Assembly: GCA_947172415.1 (NCBI GenBank)
Contig: OX359190.1
Span: 682,001-746,000 of the forward strand
From: Chondrosia reniformis
Lineage: Eukaryota > Porifera > Demospongiae > Chondrillida > Chondrillidae
Direction of reading: 5' to 3'
Length of the DNA stretch: 64,000 nucleotides
Below are positions 39,624 to 47,866 of the stretch, one piece after another; position 1 is the stretch's first letter; each line of letters starts with the position of its first letter. The notes under the pieces were generated by a model. The model worked only from the letters and a program-made list of their open reading frames with translations. It was not told the origin of the DNA and made no database searches. Both the position numbers and the translations under genes were made by a program.

Positions 39624-42600
39624 CTTGTACTGTATATACGTAGGTATATGTAGTAGAACAACATATGTATTTCCATATCTCAAGTGTGAGGCTTAGGGCT
39701 ATATACTAGAAGTAACAGTAATATACACAAACTACATAGCTACAAAATCTTTAAAAGTCTGTATACACAATTGCACTTTGCACTCTGTACCTTGAACCCA
39801 GAAGCTTGACTGACTTCTTCTTTTTCGTCTCTTCCAACTTAAGCAAATCTCCCAAAAGCCTACGTACATCAAATCAGGTGTTACAATAAAGAGGTATATG
39901 ACAGTTATACCAGCCTAGAATACAGAGTTTTACAAGCTCAATGGGAATATACTAGTTATGTAGACCAAAGTTAATATAACTGGGGCTTGTTTACCAACTT
40001 GTCATCTCTCTCCCTCTCTTGCTGAGATCTTGATTGGCCTGCCGTTGCCAAGACAACCGGATCCTAGATCATGAGGGATGATGCAATTAACAACACTGTG
40101 TCACATGACCTCCATTACGTACCTGTTCGTTGAGCATATGAAACACTATCTCCAGAACATGCATGCACCAGTGTCTCTAATTATATGAGAAAATATTAAT
40201 TATAACTTGTATAAAATGCATATAATTTATACAGTATGGTAGGGCATGTATCAATACTAACCTCTTCTTCATTGCTTGCCAAAAATATCAGCAGTTCATC
40301 AATACCATTAATATGAAGGTTCCTGAAAAGAACAGTTAAATAAGTTTCTATATTTTTTAATTAAACAATCCCTTAATATTGAGCAAATGTAAAAACTATA
40401 GTCTACTGGTTGCCAAGCAACACATATATATATTTTTTTGGGTCTTTAAATTGAGAAGCTGTCACTTGGCGACCGCAGCTCTAGGAGAAGAGTGGGCACA
40501 TTAGAGAGACAGAAAACCCACAGAGGTTGATACCACTTTTGGTAAGGATCAGTGTCTTGTCGAAACTCCCTCCATTGTGGGGTAACTATGGCAACACAGC
40601 CACACAAGCACTCCTTTAACCACAAACATATGATCTCTACAATTAGACTGGACATGTCATAGAGATATCTCCCCTTAATCAGAACACTTCACTAAAAACT
40701 ATTTTACTAGAAAGGGTAAGGTCTGTAGTAATTTACAACACAAAGTAGTTGTCATGGTAACTCCGTTCTTACTCACCAGATAATCTGGTCATGCAAGCTG
40801 ACATCATCATGGGTCCTCTTTGAATGACATACATGGAAAATAAATGAGATCATGTGACCATCATGTGACTATCATGTGACCATCATATAGACATAAAAAG
40901 GGAGCCATGTAATACTACTTCTAATTTGAACACTGTGTAACTCATATATACATATGTACCTATATTGATGAACGGTTAATTAACTAGTGCTATTGAGATT
41001 CTAATAAATAAAATGTCACCGTTTGTACATATAAATAATTAAATAATTATCTCAGTATCTTTATTATATACGTATATAAATGGTGTTTACAGAAAAATCA
41101 TGTGACCATCATGTGACCATCATGTCTACCTTCTCCTCCTCAAGGTCAGTGGGTATGTGAAGAATGTTGCGAATCAGCAGGAGAATCCTCTCAATTAGAG
41201 TAGTGTCCTCCTCTTCTCTCTCGTCCCACTCCTTCTGGCAGTGCTCGGCCAAAATTATCCCCAAAATGTTCATCACATTTGGTCTAGTAAATGCCTTCAA
41301 ATTTGAAAAGAAGTGGAATTACGTAAGCATTCAAACCAATCTTAAAAGGCATTATACGTATGTAATAATAATGATTGCTTGTTATTGTGACTTGCTATAC
41401 AAAACTGTAATCAGTACGGACAGCCCAACCACAAGTGTTTACAAGTCAGATTAAATAAGCTAAATATATGATAAGTAAAGCTTTACTCTTATAACACTCT
41501 TAGTAATGTCTAATTTCAACACTATTCAGCCAATCTTCACAATTAAAAACATTGAAAATGATTTCTTAACATGTACAATGTACGTATATGAATAATCAAA
41601 CACACCATTTTTCTTACATGCTACTTACATCTACTTTAGAATAAAGGCCTATAGGGAACTAAACCTAGTGAGAGCTTTGGATGTATTGCAGATAATTATT
41701 TAATTGGTGCACAAGTATTATATCATCAAGAGTTTTCTCCTTCTCCTTCTCTTCTTCTCCACCATGCATGAAAGGGTTAAAAAGTTAGCAAAGGTCTGGA
41801 AACAGTTAAAAAGAGGTATCTTGCAACTTTAAATTGTAGTTACTGATATCGTGCAGTGTTACTTGATATCAAGTGTGGGACAGAGATTGAGTTACGTACA
41901 AGACTCCCAAAGGTCAAAGGTCATAGTCCAAAGGTTAGCTTAATACATACGTATGTTGTACCATTATGTACTATGTGACCAATGAGTTTATCACTCCATC
42001 TCAACTTTCTCTACTACCAAACACAACCTTCACCTTTGTATCACTTCAGTGGTTGTCATGACAACAATGCAGTGACAGCTCACAACAACACCAATCAGAG
42101 TACAGTATTTAACAACTTTAAATATGTCCTATAAATACGTATATAAAACTATTGTATCCTCTTTCAAAGCACTCACAAGGTGTTTAGTTCCATATAGGCC
42201 TTTTAATTTATTACAGAGTAGGTATAGCATGTTGGAAAATACATTATACATAAATACTTTGAAGTGTTGCATATGGCAAATATATTACTATTTGTATGAC
42301 ATATATACAGTATAAATATTGACCTACTTCCTTATACTGCATCAGATAGTGTTCCAATTCCATGAAACACCTCACTTTGGAAGAGCTTGACTTTCCTCTC
42401 CCATAGAGGACTGGGATCTCATTCTTTACACACAAGTAGACAGGCTGGGTGAGGTTGGCCATCAACCTAATAGAGTAGAATAACAAACATGTAACCATAG
42501 CAACCTTATAGAGTAGGATAACAAACATGTAACCATAGCAACCTTATAGAGTAGGATAACAAACATGTAACCATAGCAACCTTATAGAGTAGGATAATAA

Positions 42601-44079
42601 ACATGTAACCATAGCAACCTTATAGAGTAGGATTATAAACATGGCCCAGCGGAGGAAAAAACTCTTATATCCTCATCCAAAGCTCTCACTAGGTTTAGTT
42701 CCCTATAGGCCTTTATTCTAAAGTAGATGTAGCATGTAAGAAAAATGGTGTTAGATTATTCATGTAACCATAGCAACCTAATATTTAGAGTCCCTTTAGT
42801 TTATCATTAATCTCAAGTTTACCAGTCAACAAGTCTACAAGTATTAACTTGATCAAAAAATATTAATGACAACATCACTTATAGAACATCTGCTAAGGAT
42901 CAAAGGATATTAATTAGTAGAACACAGTTCATTCCCAGGAAACCACAATTATCTTTAAATGAATGAATTCACAGAATGCGTAATAAAACAACAAGTAATC
43001 ATTAAATCATTGTCAAATATCATAAAGAGAAAAAAACAAAAAGAAGCAATTGCTGAAGTTGAACCCCGAACAGCTGGTTTTGACTACCATATAGCCAGAA
43101 ATATTGGTGGGATGAATATTTAGACAAATTTTAATTATTGGCAGTTTTAATTTTGGTGGTTACAATGGATTATGTTACTATGATGCAATAATATTGTTGG
43201 ATCATAATTTGGAGATTCGTGCAAAAATCGGCAATTCGCCAAAACAAAATACCCTGTCAATATTTCAAGATATATGGTATCACTGACTCACCATTGATAT
43301 ACAACAAGACATGTGCATCCATTTACCTATCTATACATATAATGGAAGAAGTCTCTTCAATTAGAATCAAATGCCTTCTAATAAGAGACACTAATCTTGG
43401 AAGGAGTCTCTTAAATAAGAATCAAATGCCTTTTAATAAGAGACACTAATCCTATGACTGGTATTAGCAAATATTTAATTGATTTGATTGAATGCTACAT
43501 TTAATGCATGAACAATATCGAATATGGCAATGGAAGTTTGTTGAAAACAGTTTAAACAAGTACTTCGAGTTTAAAAAACTCCAACTACTTGCTGGTTCTC
43601 AGATGTCCAGTTCTGAGATGAAAGGGAACATCTGCTACTACAGAGAGACAGGACTTCTCACCTGATAAGATCATTCTTGAGGACAACTTCACTTGAATCA
43701 CATTGTTCAAGAAGAGGAATTAAGTCCTGTACAGTACAAAATGAGAATAAAGTAATTATCTCTCTAGTGCGACCACCTCTCTAGTGTGACCACCTCTCTA
43801 GTGTGACCACCTCTCTAGTGCGACCACCTCTCTAGTGTGACCACCTCTCTAGTGTGACCACCTCTCTAGTGTGACCACCTCTCTAGTGGGACCACCTCTC
43901 TAGTGTGACCACCTCTCTAGTGTGACCACCTCTCTAGTGCGACCACTTCTCTACAACAAGCACCACTACTCAGTGATATACCTTGGATAGAATATTGGCT
44001 GCTCCTAAGTATCTTCTAATTGTGTTTTCTGTGTCATTTTCTTCACTACGCAATCCTCTGATCAAATCTTTCACACAAG
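22582..44079 (-). CDS. TIMELESS: TIMELESS (TIM1/timeout-type replication fork protein)
   Basis: About 31 exons on minus encode roughly 1,240 residues, similar to human TIMELESS (1,208). Exons checked for phase include 44079-43982, 43726-43662, 42466-42328, 41294-41130, 40817-40777, 40322-40262 and 40176-40123; the last coding exon is 22633-22582. Diagnostic blocks in order: CVKDLIRGLR, DLIPLLEQCD, LMANLTQPVYL, LIERILLLIRNILHIPTDL (41.2 kb), LHINGIDELLIFLAS, SRFGGTFVSQSL (38.4 kb), EFCIQFLECCYNPIIR, FFMEFNRRYK, AKIIQSNIFYHQEYRDIF (35.2 kb), HCIVKMLHRIVIKLKMAPLL (33.3 kb), FVELLFWKTPADCIELTEGY (25.5 kb), two SANT-like helices (WKREEEEELAELY, WTTEEDDELRQVYL), FSEALLWLQEYLIDEA, YWRIPDYMTAAELHRNAA and the acidic end YFMDSDED. 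With TIPIN it stabilises replication forks and aids checkpoint signalling in the nucleus. The N-terminal coding exon is not firmly placed. A plus-strand gene triplet lies in the intron 25631-33160. Confidence 0.95.
22695..23160 (-). other. TIMELESS C-terminal exon with a short coding repeat
   Basis: This exon encodes EIYWRIPDYMTAAELHRN and a long acidic, Asn-rich stretch. Within it a 12-residue module (VDGNVSHLDDNN / VDGNVSHLDAND) is repeated in tandem around 22885-22985, a small in-frame minisatellite in the disordered tail. Confidence 0.7.
23370..23575. repeat. GTGGGTGGGTGTGTCA repeat in a TIMELESS intron
   Basis: About a dozen 16-24 bp units. The array begins immediately downstream, on minus, of the exon encoding FSEALLWLQEYLIDEA. 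Confidence 0.9.
24420..24545. repeat. 23-bp repeat in a TIMELESS intron
   Basis: Five copies of CATCTAGTATACTGAGTCTG plus CTA, ending next to the exon encoding RSRQGVARQIVKMGLV. Confidence 0.9.
24750..24897 (+). repeat. Interspersed family A copy in a TIMELESS intron
   Basis: The purine-rich block through TTAGATTTTTCA; the 5' third is missing. It lies on the upstream side of a TIMELESS exon (24700-24540 on minus). Confidence 0.8.
25250..25470. repeat. Pyrimidine-rich CCCCTCCCACTTT repeat
   Basis: Irregular units combining CCCCTCCCACTTTCATGC, CCATCACTCCATTTGG and CCCACTTTTGTAAAGC, in a TIMELESS intron. Confidence 0.85.
26328..26335 (+). promoter_or_regulatory. TATA box of nested copy 1
   Basis: TATATATA lies 21 bp upstream of the first ATG, inside a block conserved in all three copies (TCCTAGCAACACA ... 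GTGCAATCATACAATG). Confidence 0.5.
26349..27324 (+). pseudogene. Nested copy 1 of the type II membrane protein family, frameshifted
   Basis: Intronless and closely similar over its whole length to the intact genes at 28214 and 31820. It is 976 bp against 978 bp in both of those. A 2-base deletion near 26732 changes the sequence encoding DPEAECPSG, so translation ends at 26750 after 133 residues, just past the coiled coil. The remaining ectodomain frame is open to the family stop at 27324, with no other break, so the lesion is probably recent. An alternative is a sequencing or assembly error. The TATA box and 5' block are intact, so a truncated anchor-plus-stalk protein could still be made. 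It lies on plus, inside a minus-strand TIMELESS intron. Confidence 0.85.
27770..27990. repeat. 22-bp minisatellite between nested copies 1 and 2
   Basis: About ten copies of GATGAGTTGGAGGTGAGGTC plus TA. Confidence 0.93.
28193..28200 (+). promoter_or_regulatory. TATA box of nested copy 2
   Basis: TATATATA is 21 bp upstream of the first ATG, in the same conserved block as copies 1 and 3. Confidence 0.5.
28214..29191 (+). CDS. Nested copy 2: type II membrane protein with coiled-coil stalk
   Basis: A single-exon gene of 325 residues. Residues 1-18 are a short N-terminal segment, 19-45 a hydrophobic helix (TILLLVALLTMMLFQIASLG) and 50-105 a charged heptad-like stalk (MKQLFEEERKKTQEELRAAI). The ectodomain is Cys-containing, with sequons NIT, NMT and NCS. 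It includes the blocks TIDQVYVDGLSITNG, RQHLWTYVVSL, PSFVGDHFYCETGF, DPLWDGAGC, DDIEVRWC and the end DWLEIWVL. I recall this ectodomain (xDGLSxTxGxPRQHxWT ... DPLWDGxGC ... DDIExRxC) as an expanded, uncharacterised family in cnidarian and sponge gene sets. The layout resembles type II lectin-like receptors, but no ligand is known. Met14 (MASVK) is an alternative start, since the TATA box is only 21 bp from Met1. Compared with copies 1 and 3, it differs in clustered ectodomain segments. Confidence 0.88.
   Translation: MIFTLAENTVTEAMASVKCLHTILLLVALLTMMLFQIASLGLHIADLFGVREDQQNVEERMKQLFEEERKKTQEELRAAIAELRTNTSKQIENELYSFAAELTELTLCNITSFNWRRVAYINMTDLEAECPSGLNEVSNRTTGQRACGRSVDRNCSSLNFPVNTKYTHVCGIARGYQYGHMDAFFFLSGKTIDQVYVDGLSITNGNPRQHLWTYVVSLQETGFRRNQRCPRDQSPYNFRYVPSFVGDHFYCETGFTTSFRQYTAWSDPLWDGAGCVADTAHSCDRHGWFHREIEQTQDDIEVRWCGNENRNNEDVYTDWLEIWVL
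29545..29722. repeat. Left copy of a 150-bp duplicated segment
   Basis: Matches 30037-30195 almost base for base (TATGTGAATGCATGCAAGC, TAGCTCACACTCAAGGCAAG, GATTATTGGCTGAGACCCCC). It lies between nested copies 2 and 3; its origin is unknown. Confidence 0.85.
30037..30195. repeat. Right copy of a 150-bp duplicated segment
   Basis: Direct repeat of 29545-29722 at about 490 bp spacing, with only a few differences. It ends in a TA-rich run that abuts the inverted-repeat element at 30209. Confidence 0.85.
30209..30696. mobile_element. 488-bp element with about 77-bp terminal inverted repeats
   Basis: The left end TCCGTAACATGAAGCCATAC ... AATAGAGGGGGCTGCC is mirrored at the right end by GGCAGCCCCCTCTATT ... 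GTATGGCTTCATGTTACGGA. (TA)n runs flank both ends, consistent with insertion at TA. The interior is AT-rich and carries no transposase, so it is a non-autonomous DNA transposon (MITE-like). A small inner palindrome GGGGCTGCC/GGCAGCCCC sits in each arm. Confidence 0.85.
31010..31325. repeat. Diverged duplicated segment, left copy
   Basis: Shares ATATATCTGTCAAAAAATGG, GCTTAAAATTA/CTTTCTCTTC, the ACTAATACTATG block and the GGCGCCCCACGAG ... TTTTTAAACTCA end with 31365-31640. The pair has diverged substantially. Neither copy carries an open frame I can support. Confidence 0.7.
31365..31640. repeat. Diverged duplicated segment, right copy
   Basis: Partner of 31010-31325, sitting directly upstream of nested copy 3. 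The GC-rich words of the left copy are decayed here, with CpG-to-TpG-like changes (GGCGGACGTTCGGC versus GGTGGACACTTGGC), consistent with an older, methylation-mutated copy. Confidence 0.7.
31797..31806 (+). promoter_or_regulatory. TATA box of nested copy 3
   Basis: TATATATATA about 20 bp upstream of the first ATG at 31820, followed by the shared GTGCAATCATACA block. Confidence 0.5.
31820..32797 (+). CDS. Nested copy 3: type II membrane protein with coiled-coil stalk
   Basis: Intact, intronless, 325 residues, with the same architecture as copy 2: TM helix 19-45, coiled-coil stalk 50-105, then the Cys-containing ectodomain. It agrees with broken copy 1 rather than copy 2 in the segment after VVSLQE (SYIYFTQNCPRD), and has its own residues in the MDAF loop (LLSSGKT). 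Conserved blocks include TIDQVYIDGLSITNG, DPLWDGAGCVAD, HSCDRHGWFHREIE and DDIEVRWCADENR. About 400 bp of 3' flank is shared with copies 1 and 2, so the duplication unit was larger than the CDS. It lies between two TIMELESS exons (33161 and 25630) on the opposite strand. The function is unknown; a surface recognition role is inferred from architecture only. Confidence 0.88.
   Translation: MIFTLAENTVTEAMASVKCLHTILLLVALLTMMLFQIASLGLHIADLFGEREDQQNIEERMKQLFEEERKKTQEELRAAIAELKTNTSKLIENELNDFAAKLAELTLCNITSFNWRRVAYINMTDPEAECPSGLNEVSDRTTGQRACGRSVDRNCSSLNFPVNTKYTHVCGIARGYQYGTMDAFLLSSGKTIDQVYIDGLSITNGNPRQHLWTYVVSLQESYIYFTQNCPRDHSPYDFNYVPSFVGDHFYCETGFTTSYRQYTAWSDPLWDGAGCVADRAHSCDRHGWFHREIEPTQDDIEVRWCADENRNNEDVYTDWLEIWVL
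33905..34102. repeat. GGGAGA hexamer repeat in a TIMELESS intron
   Basis: A long purine run of (GGGAGA)n interrupted by AGTAGG. On the TIMELESS strand it reads as a CTCTCC pyrimidine tract. Confidence 0.95.
34195..34312. repeat. 42-bp repeat next to a TIMELESS acceptor
   Basis: Three units of CATCCTATAGTCAATATACG followed by TATATAAAATGTAAACCAACGT. On minus the unit carries TATAGGATG; the true acceptor of the exon encoding MAVARTVKESLLESD is CTATAG|GATGGCAG. The array therefore duplicates that splice site. Confidence 0.85.
34588..34826 (+). repeat. Interspersed family A, full-length copy
   Basis: Full 5'-to-3' match to the 18918 copy, from TCACAGAAGATCAAG to TTAGAATTTTCAT. It sits directly next to a TIMELESS exon. 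Confidence 0.88.
35396..35626 (+). repeat. Interspersed family A, full-length copy
   Basis: Full-length match to the 18918 copy, 35 bp from the start of the TIMELESS exon that contains AKIIQSNIFYHQEY. Confidence 0.88.
36011..36350. mobile_element. 340-bp MITE with about 45-bp terminal inverted repeats
   Basis: The left end TACCGTAGTTTGGGAAATTT/TCGTGTTAAAATATTTTCG is mirrored by the right end CGAAAATATTTTAAC/AACGAAAATTTCCCGAATTACGGTA. Extra TTTCGTGG/CCACGAAA words inside continue the palindromic character. There is no transposase. It sits in a TIMELESS intron and carries an internal GTTACGTAAT word at 36098-36107. Confidence 0.85.
36650..36760. repeat. 17-bp repeat GTATTAAGTATAGTAAT
   Basis: About six degenerate copies in a TIMELESS intron. 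Confidence 0.85.
37795..37990. repeat. 55-bp repeat in a TIMELESS intron
   Basis: Three and a half copies of a unit with ACTAGGTAGTCTTTATACAG and CTCTCTATAGTGGTGACC. The second part resembles the 17-bp CTCTCTAGTGTGACCAC satellite found elsewhere in the window. Confidence 0.9.
39590..39622. repeat. (ATT)n microsatellite
   Basis: About ten ATT units in a TIMELESS intron, within a longer A/T-only stretch from about 39520. Confidence 0.9.
41605..41690 (-). repeat. Interspersed family A, diverged 3' fragment, reverse
   Basis: Reverse complement of a diverged family A 3' end: CATTTTTCTTACATGCTAC, AAAGGCCTATAGGGAACTAA. With 42180, 42640 and 45725 it forms a sub-type that has GGCCTTTATTCTAAAGTAGA in place of GGCTCTTTTACAGAATAGG. 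Confidence 0.65.
42180..42245 (+). repeat. Interspersed family A, 3' fragment
   Basis: A diverged 3' end: GGTGTTTAGTTCCATATAGG, GTAGGTATAGCATGTTGG. Confidence 0.6.
42470..42640. repeat. 38-bp repeat spawned from a TIMELESS splice acceptor
   Basis: Four copies of a unit containing CAACCTTATAGAGTAGGAT and AACAAACATGTAACCATAG. It starts at the acceptor of TIMELESS exon 42466-42328. On minus each copy reads CTCTATAAG|GTTG, next to the true CTCTATTAG|GTTG. Confidence 0.9.
42640..42765 (+). repeat. Interspersed family A copy, diverged sub-type
   Basis: GCCCAGCGGAGG, CTCATCCAAAGCTCTCACTA, GGCCTTTATTCTAAAGTAGA and the TTAGATTATTCAT end. Confidence 0.65.
43758..43960. repeat. 17-bp satellite CTCTCTAGTGTGACCAC
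   Basis: About twelve copies with GCGACC and GGGACC variants, in a TIMELESS intron. The same unit occurs inverted at 58210-58545 and direct at 63885-64000. Confidence 0.95.
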
Positions 44080-44676
44080 CTACAGTACATGGCCATGACA
44101 ACAGAATCCTCATAAGACTTATCTTTATCTATACTTGCATGACAGTTTAATAACAAAATTAATTTATCATTTGAAATATTCAAAACAAAATATTCACTTC
44201 AAACGGACTTCAAAAAGCTATAAATTCCCAATAATTAATTATAAAGTCCTAATGATTAGAGGAAAAGAAATCATTTAATCAAATTTTTCGTAATTATAAT
44301 CATTCCTTCTCGTCCTGAGTGTTAGGACATACAGTTTGTAGCTCACAGGAAGAGGAAGGAGATTTAAGGGAGGAAGTTAACAGTCTCTGTCTAAATAAGA
44401 CATTAATATGTATGTACGTACATGTGCAATTTGGGTAAACCACAGGGGCGTGGTGGAGGAGGCGGAGGCGTGGTAGGGGCAGTTTTGAAGAGAAGGCATT
44501 GGTCTTTTCTAAATTACCCATAAACTGATTAAATACCTTAAAAGTGATAAAGAATTTTTTGGATTTTTCCATTCCCCATAACATAGGGAATGAAACTGGT
44601 TTTATAGAAATATTAGAATGTATGAGCGATAATTACCACATACGGGTACTTCCTACTAATTTAACACTGACGAGAA

Positions 44677-45531
44677 ATGGTATACTTAAAATTAGCAGAT
44701 AATCAGTCACTGCTCGTTCCAGAAATGATCACGAGCGAGGAAGGGGAAATCCGCTGTGACATAAAATCTAGAAAAGTTCTGTTAGAAGGAAGTCACGGGT
44801 CCACTTGCCTAAACATTCTTCTCCCTTGTAGTAATTATCTCCATCTCTTGTTCCTAGGCCGCTATAAGTGGCCAACAGTTCATCTGACATCTTTTCGCGC
44901 CAAAAATGCAAAACACCCGCTCAATGTGTGTTACCAAGGTTACACACATATATGGCGTCGTAAGTCAATGGCCTTTTTTAATTTAGCACATCTTGGCCCA
45001 CAAGACCCGTTCAAGGCAAAAATAAAGACTTCAGAATGTCAATTACCAGGAGTACAAACATCAACAGCTCCAAAATTGGATGAAAATTCAAAATTGGATG
45101 ACAAACCATCCTCTGCCAACAAGTCTGTAAACACTGCTCCATCCGCATCGGACGCAGGCTCCATAAAAAGGACACCGCAAAACTGGCATAATGGATCGCA
45201 TGTTAAATACACAGATAATCTCAGAAAGCATCAACGAAACCCTAACGGTGCGTCTGGTAGACAATGTCAACACTCAAACATGCATGCCATCTCGTCACTC
45301 CCTCCATCTCTGTAGGTCCTGCCGATTTGTACAACAACCAATTGACTACCCAACATGACTACGGCTGGTGGATGCGAGACGCAGGTTCGGGAAAGGAGTC
45401 TTGGACGCACACACAGAGACAGCCGCGAGTAAACAGCGAAATGACGAGGTTCATCTGCAGACGTGTAACTATGTTGTCAGAATGGATGCACTGTGTCGTC
45501 TAGTATATATTATTATTATTATTATTATTAT

Positions 45532-45573
<42 letters not shown>

Positions 45574-47830
45574 AGTGCCCATGCATACGTACAATTGAAT
45601 GTATAAAAAGCAAACCAAAAGTGGTTAAGAGGCACAGGGCTATACCTTAATACCTATACCTTAGTTTTAATGTACTATAATAATGTAATGTATGTTTGAG
45701 CACATTGAAGGTTGTGATATATATATAGCCCGTAGGAGAAGGAGAAAACTCTTGTATCCTCATCCAAAACTCAGTTCTCTATAGGCCTTTACTCTAAAAA
45801 TGAGAGTACAGAGAATACGAGAAATGTTAACTATATATTTTTGAAATATGGTGTTCCAGATTGTATATGTAACAAGTTGAAAAAATAGTGTGTTGGATTT
45901 GTGTAGTTGTTATATCGGATCTCGTAATTGGGAATATGGCTTCCGCTCCCGAAAAGTGTCTTACTGTTTGGGACCAAGTTTGAAATTGTTAGATTTTAGA
46001 ATAAGGATTTCTTCTAAATGCGTTATCTTTTGGATGGTTCAAATTAGACCCCCCAGGGTTGAAACGTCCGACAGAAATGAGAATGAAAAACTGCATCTTT
46101 AGATGTTCAAATTATTGAAAGATGAACCGTCCAAAAGATTGTTAGATTACTTGTCTAAATGCAAACCATGAGTCAGCTTTATTGCAATGTAATAATGTAT
46201 ACCACATGCAGCCATATTTTAATCAATTGCCCCAGGTCACCCTAAGGGCTGGATGATGGAGAATTCATATACCTAATTGCTTGCTGATTGTTAGTCTTTA
46301 TTTTGAAGTTCAAATGGTGAAATAGTGACATCACTACTGGGTCCATATCATATTATTAACCTTGGTCTAATATAGATACATATCTACAGGAAGAGTTGTG
46401 GTAAATATTAACTGTAAGATTATGTAATACAGCTATGTCACTTGTATAAGCTACGTCCTCTCAAAGTCACATATAACAGCTTAACATAAGTGTTCACTGA
46501 GTTGAATCTAATATTTCATCATGTCAATTTTATGTACTTAAATCTGATAATCCAATCACTAGTCTAATGAATCAGATAAATTAGATCTCATAGGCAATCA
46601 GATATTAAGAAGTTTTGATGGTTGAGGACAGCTGTTCTGGGGAGGATGTTATATGTATACAATAATATACTTACTAGACAGACATTCGTGCACTAGCTCT
46701 GGAATGTCTTCCTTGTTTTGATCACTATCACACACTCTGAGGATGGCACCATGGTTGGGTGCATGCTTACCATCATCCATATATGGCTTCTATGTACGTA
46801 CATTATATGTATAGCATTCCTTCTGAAACAGAAATATGGCCTTTCCTCAAGGTGGACACACACCCCTGCCCCTCCCTCTATAAGAAACCCTGTATATGTA
46901 TGTAAACTTAAATAACAATATTATTACTATATACTTGTATACATATACGACGTATATAGAGTAGACACGTAGACAATTACATCAAATTGTGTCAAGGTCT
47001 ATGTTTGAAACCTTTTCCTGATAAATTTGTCTAAATGTAGGAATGTTGTATTTAAAGCTGTAATATAACAGATACTGATAGCCACATTTGTTGTTGGATA
47101 AACACGTGTTTTTGAAATAGTTTGTACTTCTTCCTTTATCATCCAAAACACCCATTCAATCTGTTTATCAGTTTAGTCCTCCAGGGGTTTAGCTTGACCA
47201 TTGCTGCTGGTGGCTTCCATCTCTCTATTGGATATTGATAACAATTAATGCAATTGTCACCTTCGCACTGAACAAGCTTTGCTATGAAACAGTTCTCTCC
47301 AAAGAGAGGACAAAGACTAATCTTATTTGAAATTCCTAATTCGCTGGAGTAGACTTGTAATACAATCAAATCTTCAACAACAACAATCAGTGATTTTGTC
47401 TAAATTTGACACTTGTGTTACTTATTATTGAAATGTGTAAACTAATTTAAGATAAGATATATGTGTACTTTCAAGTACGTATGTTTGTATATAGTGATCG
47501 GATTCTTAAGATAACTTTTTATGCTGTTTTTGCAATTGGAAGAAATCTAACTTTTGAACAAGAGAATTTTAAGAACAGATGCCATTCTTAAAACTTTGAT
47601 ATCCTCATCATTTGAGTCATAATACTATTATACTAATATTATAAATTGAATTTAGTACCGAGTGGTGAGGGCTTAATGCATCCAGACAGTCAGGCTATGT
47701 ACCTGGTGGAGGGCCTGGTAGCCTTAAATGACAATGGTTTATACATGTCCCTCTGCTCCTTAACCAGTCCTCTGTCCCTCCATGGTTGGCATTTATCTAT
47801 GCCCTAACTGTATGTATATGCAAGGGCACT

Positions 47831-47866
<36 letters not shown>

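Noticed and set aside
47139..47369. Minus-strand open frame with CEGDNCINCYQYPIERW
   Set aside because: The Cys pattern looked coding, but no flanking splice sites or homologous blocks were found, and its relation to TIMELESS is not supported.
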